Shown one piece after another: positions 6,623 through 6,626 of a DNA stretch of 6,626 nt; the stretch's first letter is position 1; each line of letters opens with the position of its first letter. The DNA lies in the NCBI GenBank assembly GCA_022842255.1, contig JALHPW010000289.1, forward strand, positions 1 to 6,626. Reading direction: 5' to 3'. The notes beneath the pieces are model-generated. The model searched no databases. It saw only the letters and a program-made list of their open reading frames with translations, and had not been told where the DNA came from. Made by a program: the position numbers and the translations under genes. Origin of the DNA: Saprospiraceae bacterium (GTDB lineage Bacteria > Bacteroidota > Bacteroidia > Chitinophagales > Saprospiraceae).

Positions 6623-6626
6623 GTGA

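Noticed and set aside
6568..6626. End of an ftsQ coding region
   Set aside because: A TAG on the minus strand at 6603-6601 could end an upstream frame, but only about seven codons would be visible, and they lie in repeat-like sequence, so it cannot be supported.

Overview
The window looks like a chromosomal segment from a member of the Bacteroidota, most plausibly a Saprospiria-type bacterium (Haliscomenobacter or Lewinella relatives). This is inferred from three things: the FtsZ C-terminus (…NSYLHDNVD, the Bacteroidota form instead of the usual DIPAFLR-like peptide), AT-rich start regions without Shine-Dalgarno sequences, and an ECF sigma / membrane anti-sigma-like / TPR-CHAT gene set of the kind common in that group. 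No 16S rRNA or other decisive marker is present. Every gene I can support lies on the minus strand, so the window reads from high to low coordinates.

Region 1 (6626-3442) is the end of a division (dcw) cluster. It holds a short repeat-bearing spacer, then ftsA (6567-5233), a 153-bp spacer made mostly of GTTGAT-type short repeats, and ftsZ (5079-3589). FtsZ forms the division ring and FtsA tethers it to the membrane. A near-perfect 90-bp inverted repeat built from 7-bp units overlaps the ftsZ stop codon. An intrinsic terminator (3479-3443) follows it and closes the cluster.

Region 2 (about 3440-1) is a separate three-gene operon with tight spacing. It encodes an ECF-type sigma factor (3348-2764), a one-TM anti-sigma-like protein with no zinc-binding motif and helical TPR-like repeats on its presumed outer side (2759-1899), and an exported TPR protein entering a CHAT (caspase-like) domain when the window ends (1871 to beyond base 1). 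The spacers are 4 bp and 27 bp. I infer an envelope-signalling module in which the membrane protein holds the sigma factor and the TPR-CHAT protein senses or cleaves something at the envelope. The arrangement is conceptually similar to the TPR-CHAT / Csx30 / CASP-sigma branch of type III-E CRISPR systems, but there is no CRISPR array or Cas gene here and the homology of the middle protein is unproven.

There are no tRNA or rRNA genes, insertion sequences or CRISPR arrays. No plus-strand gene is supported. The least explained parts are the three short-repeat structures around ftsA and ftsZ and the sigma/anti-sigma/CHAT operon.
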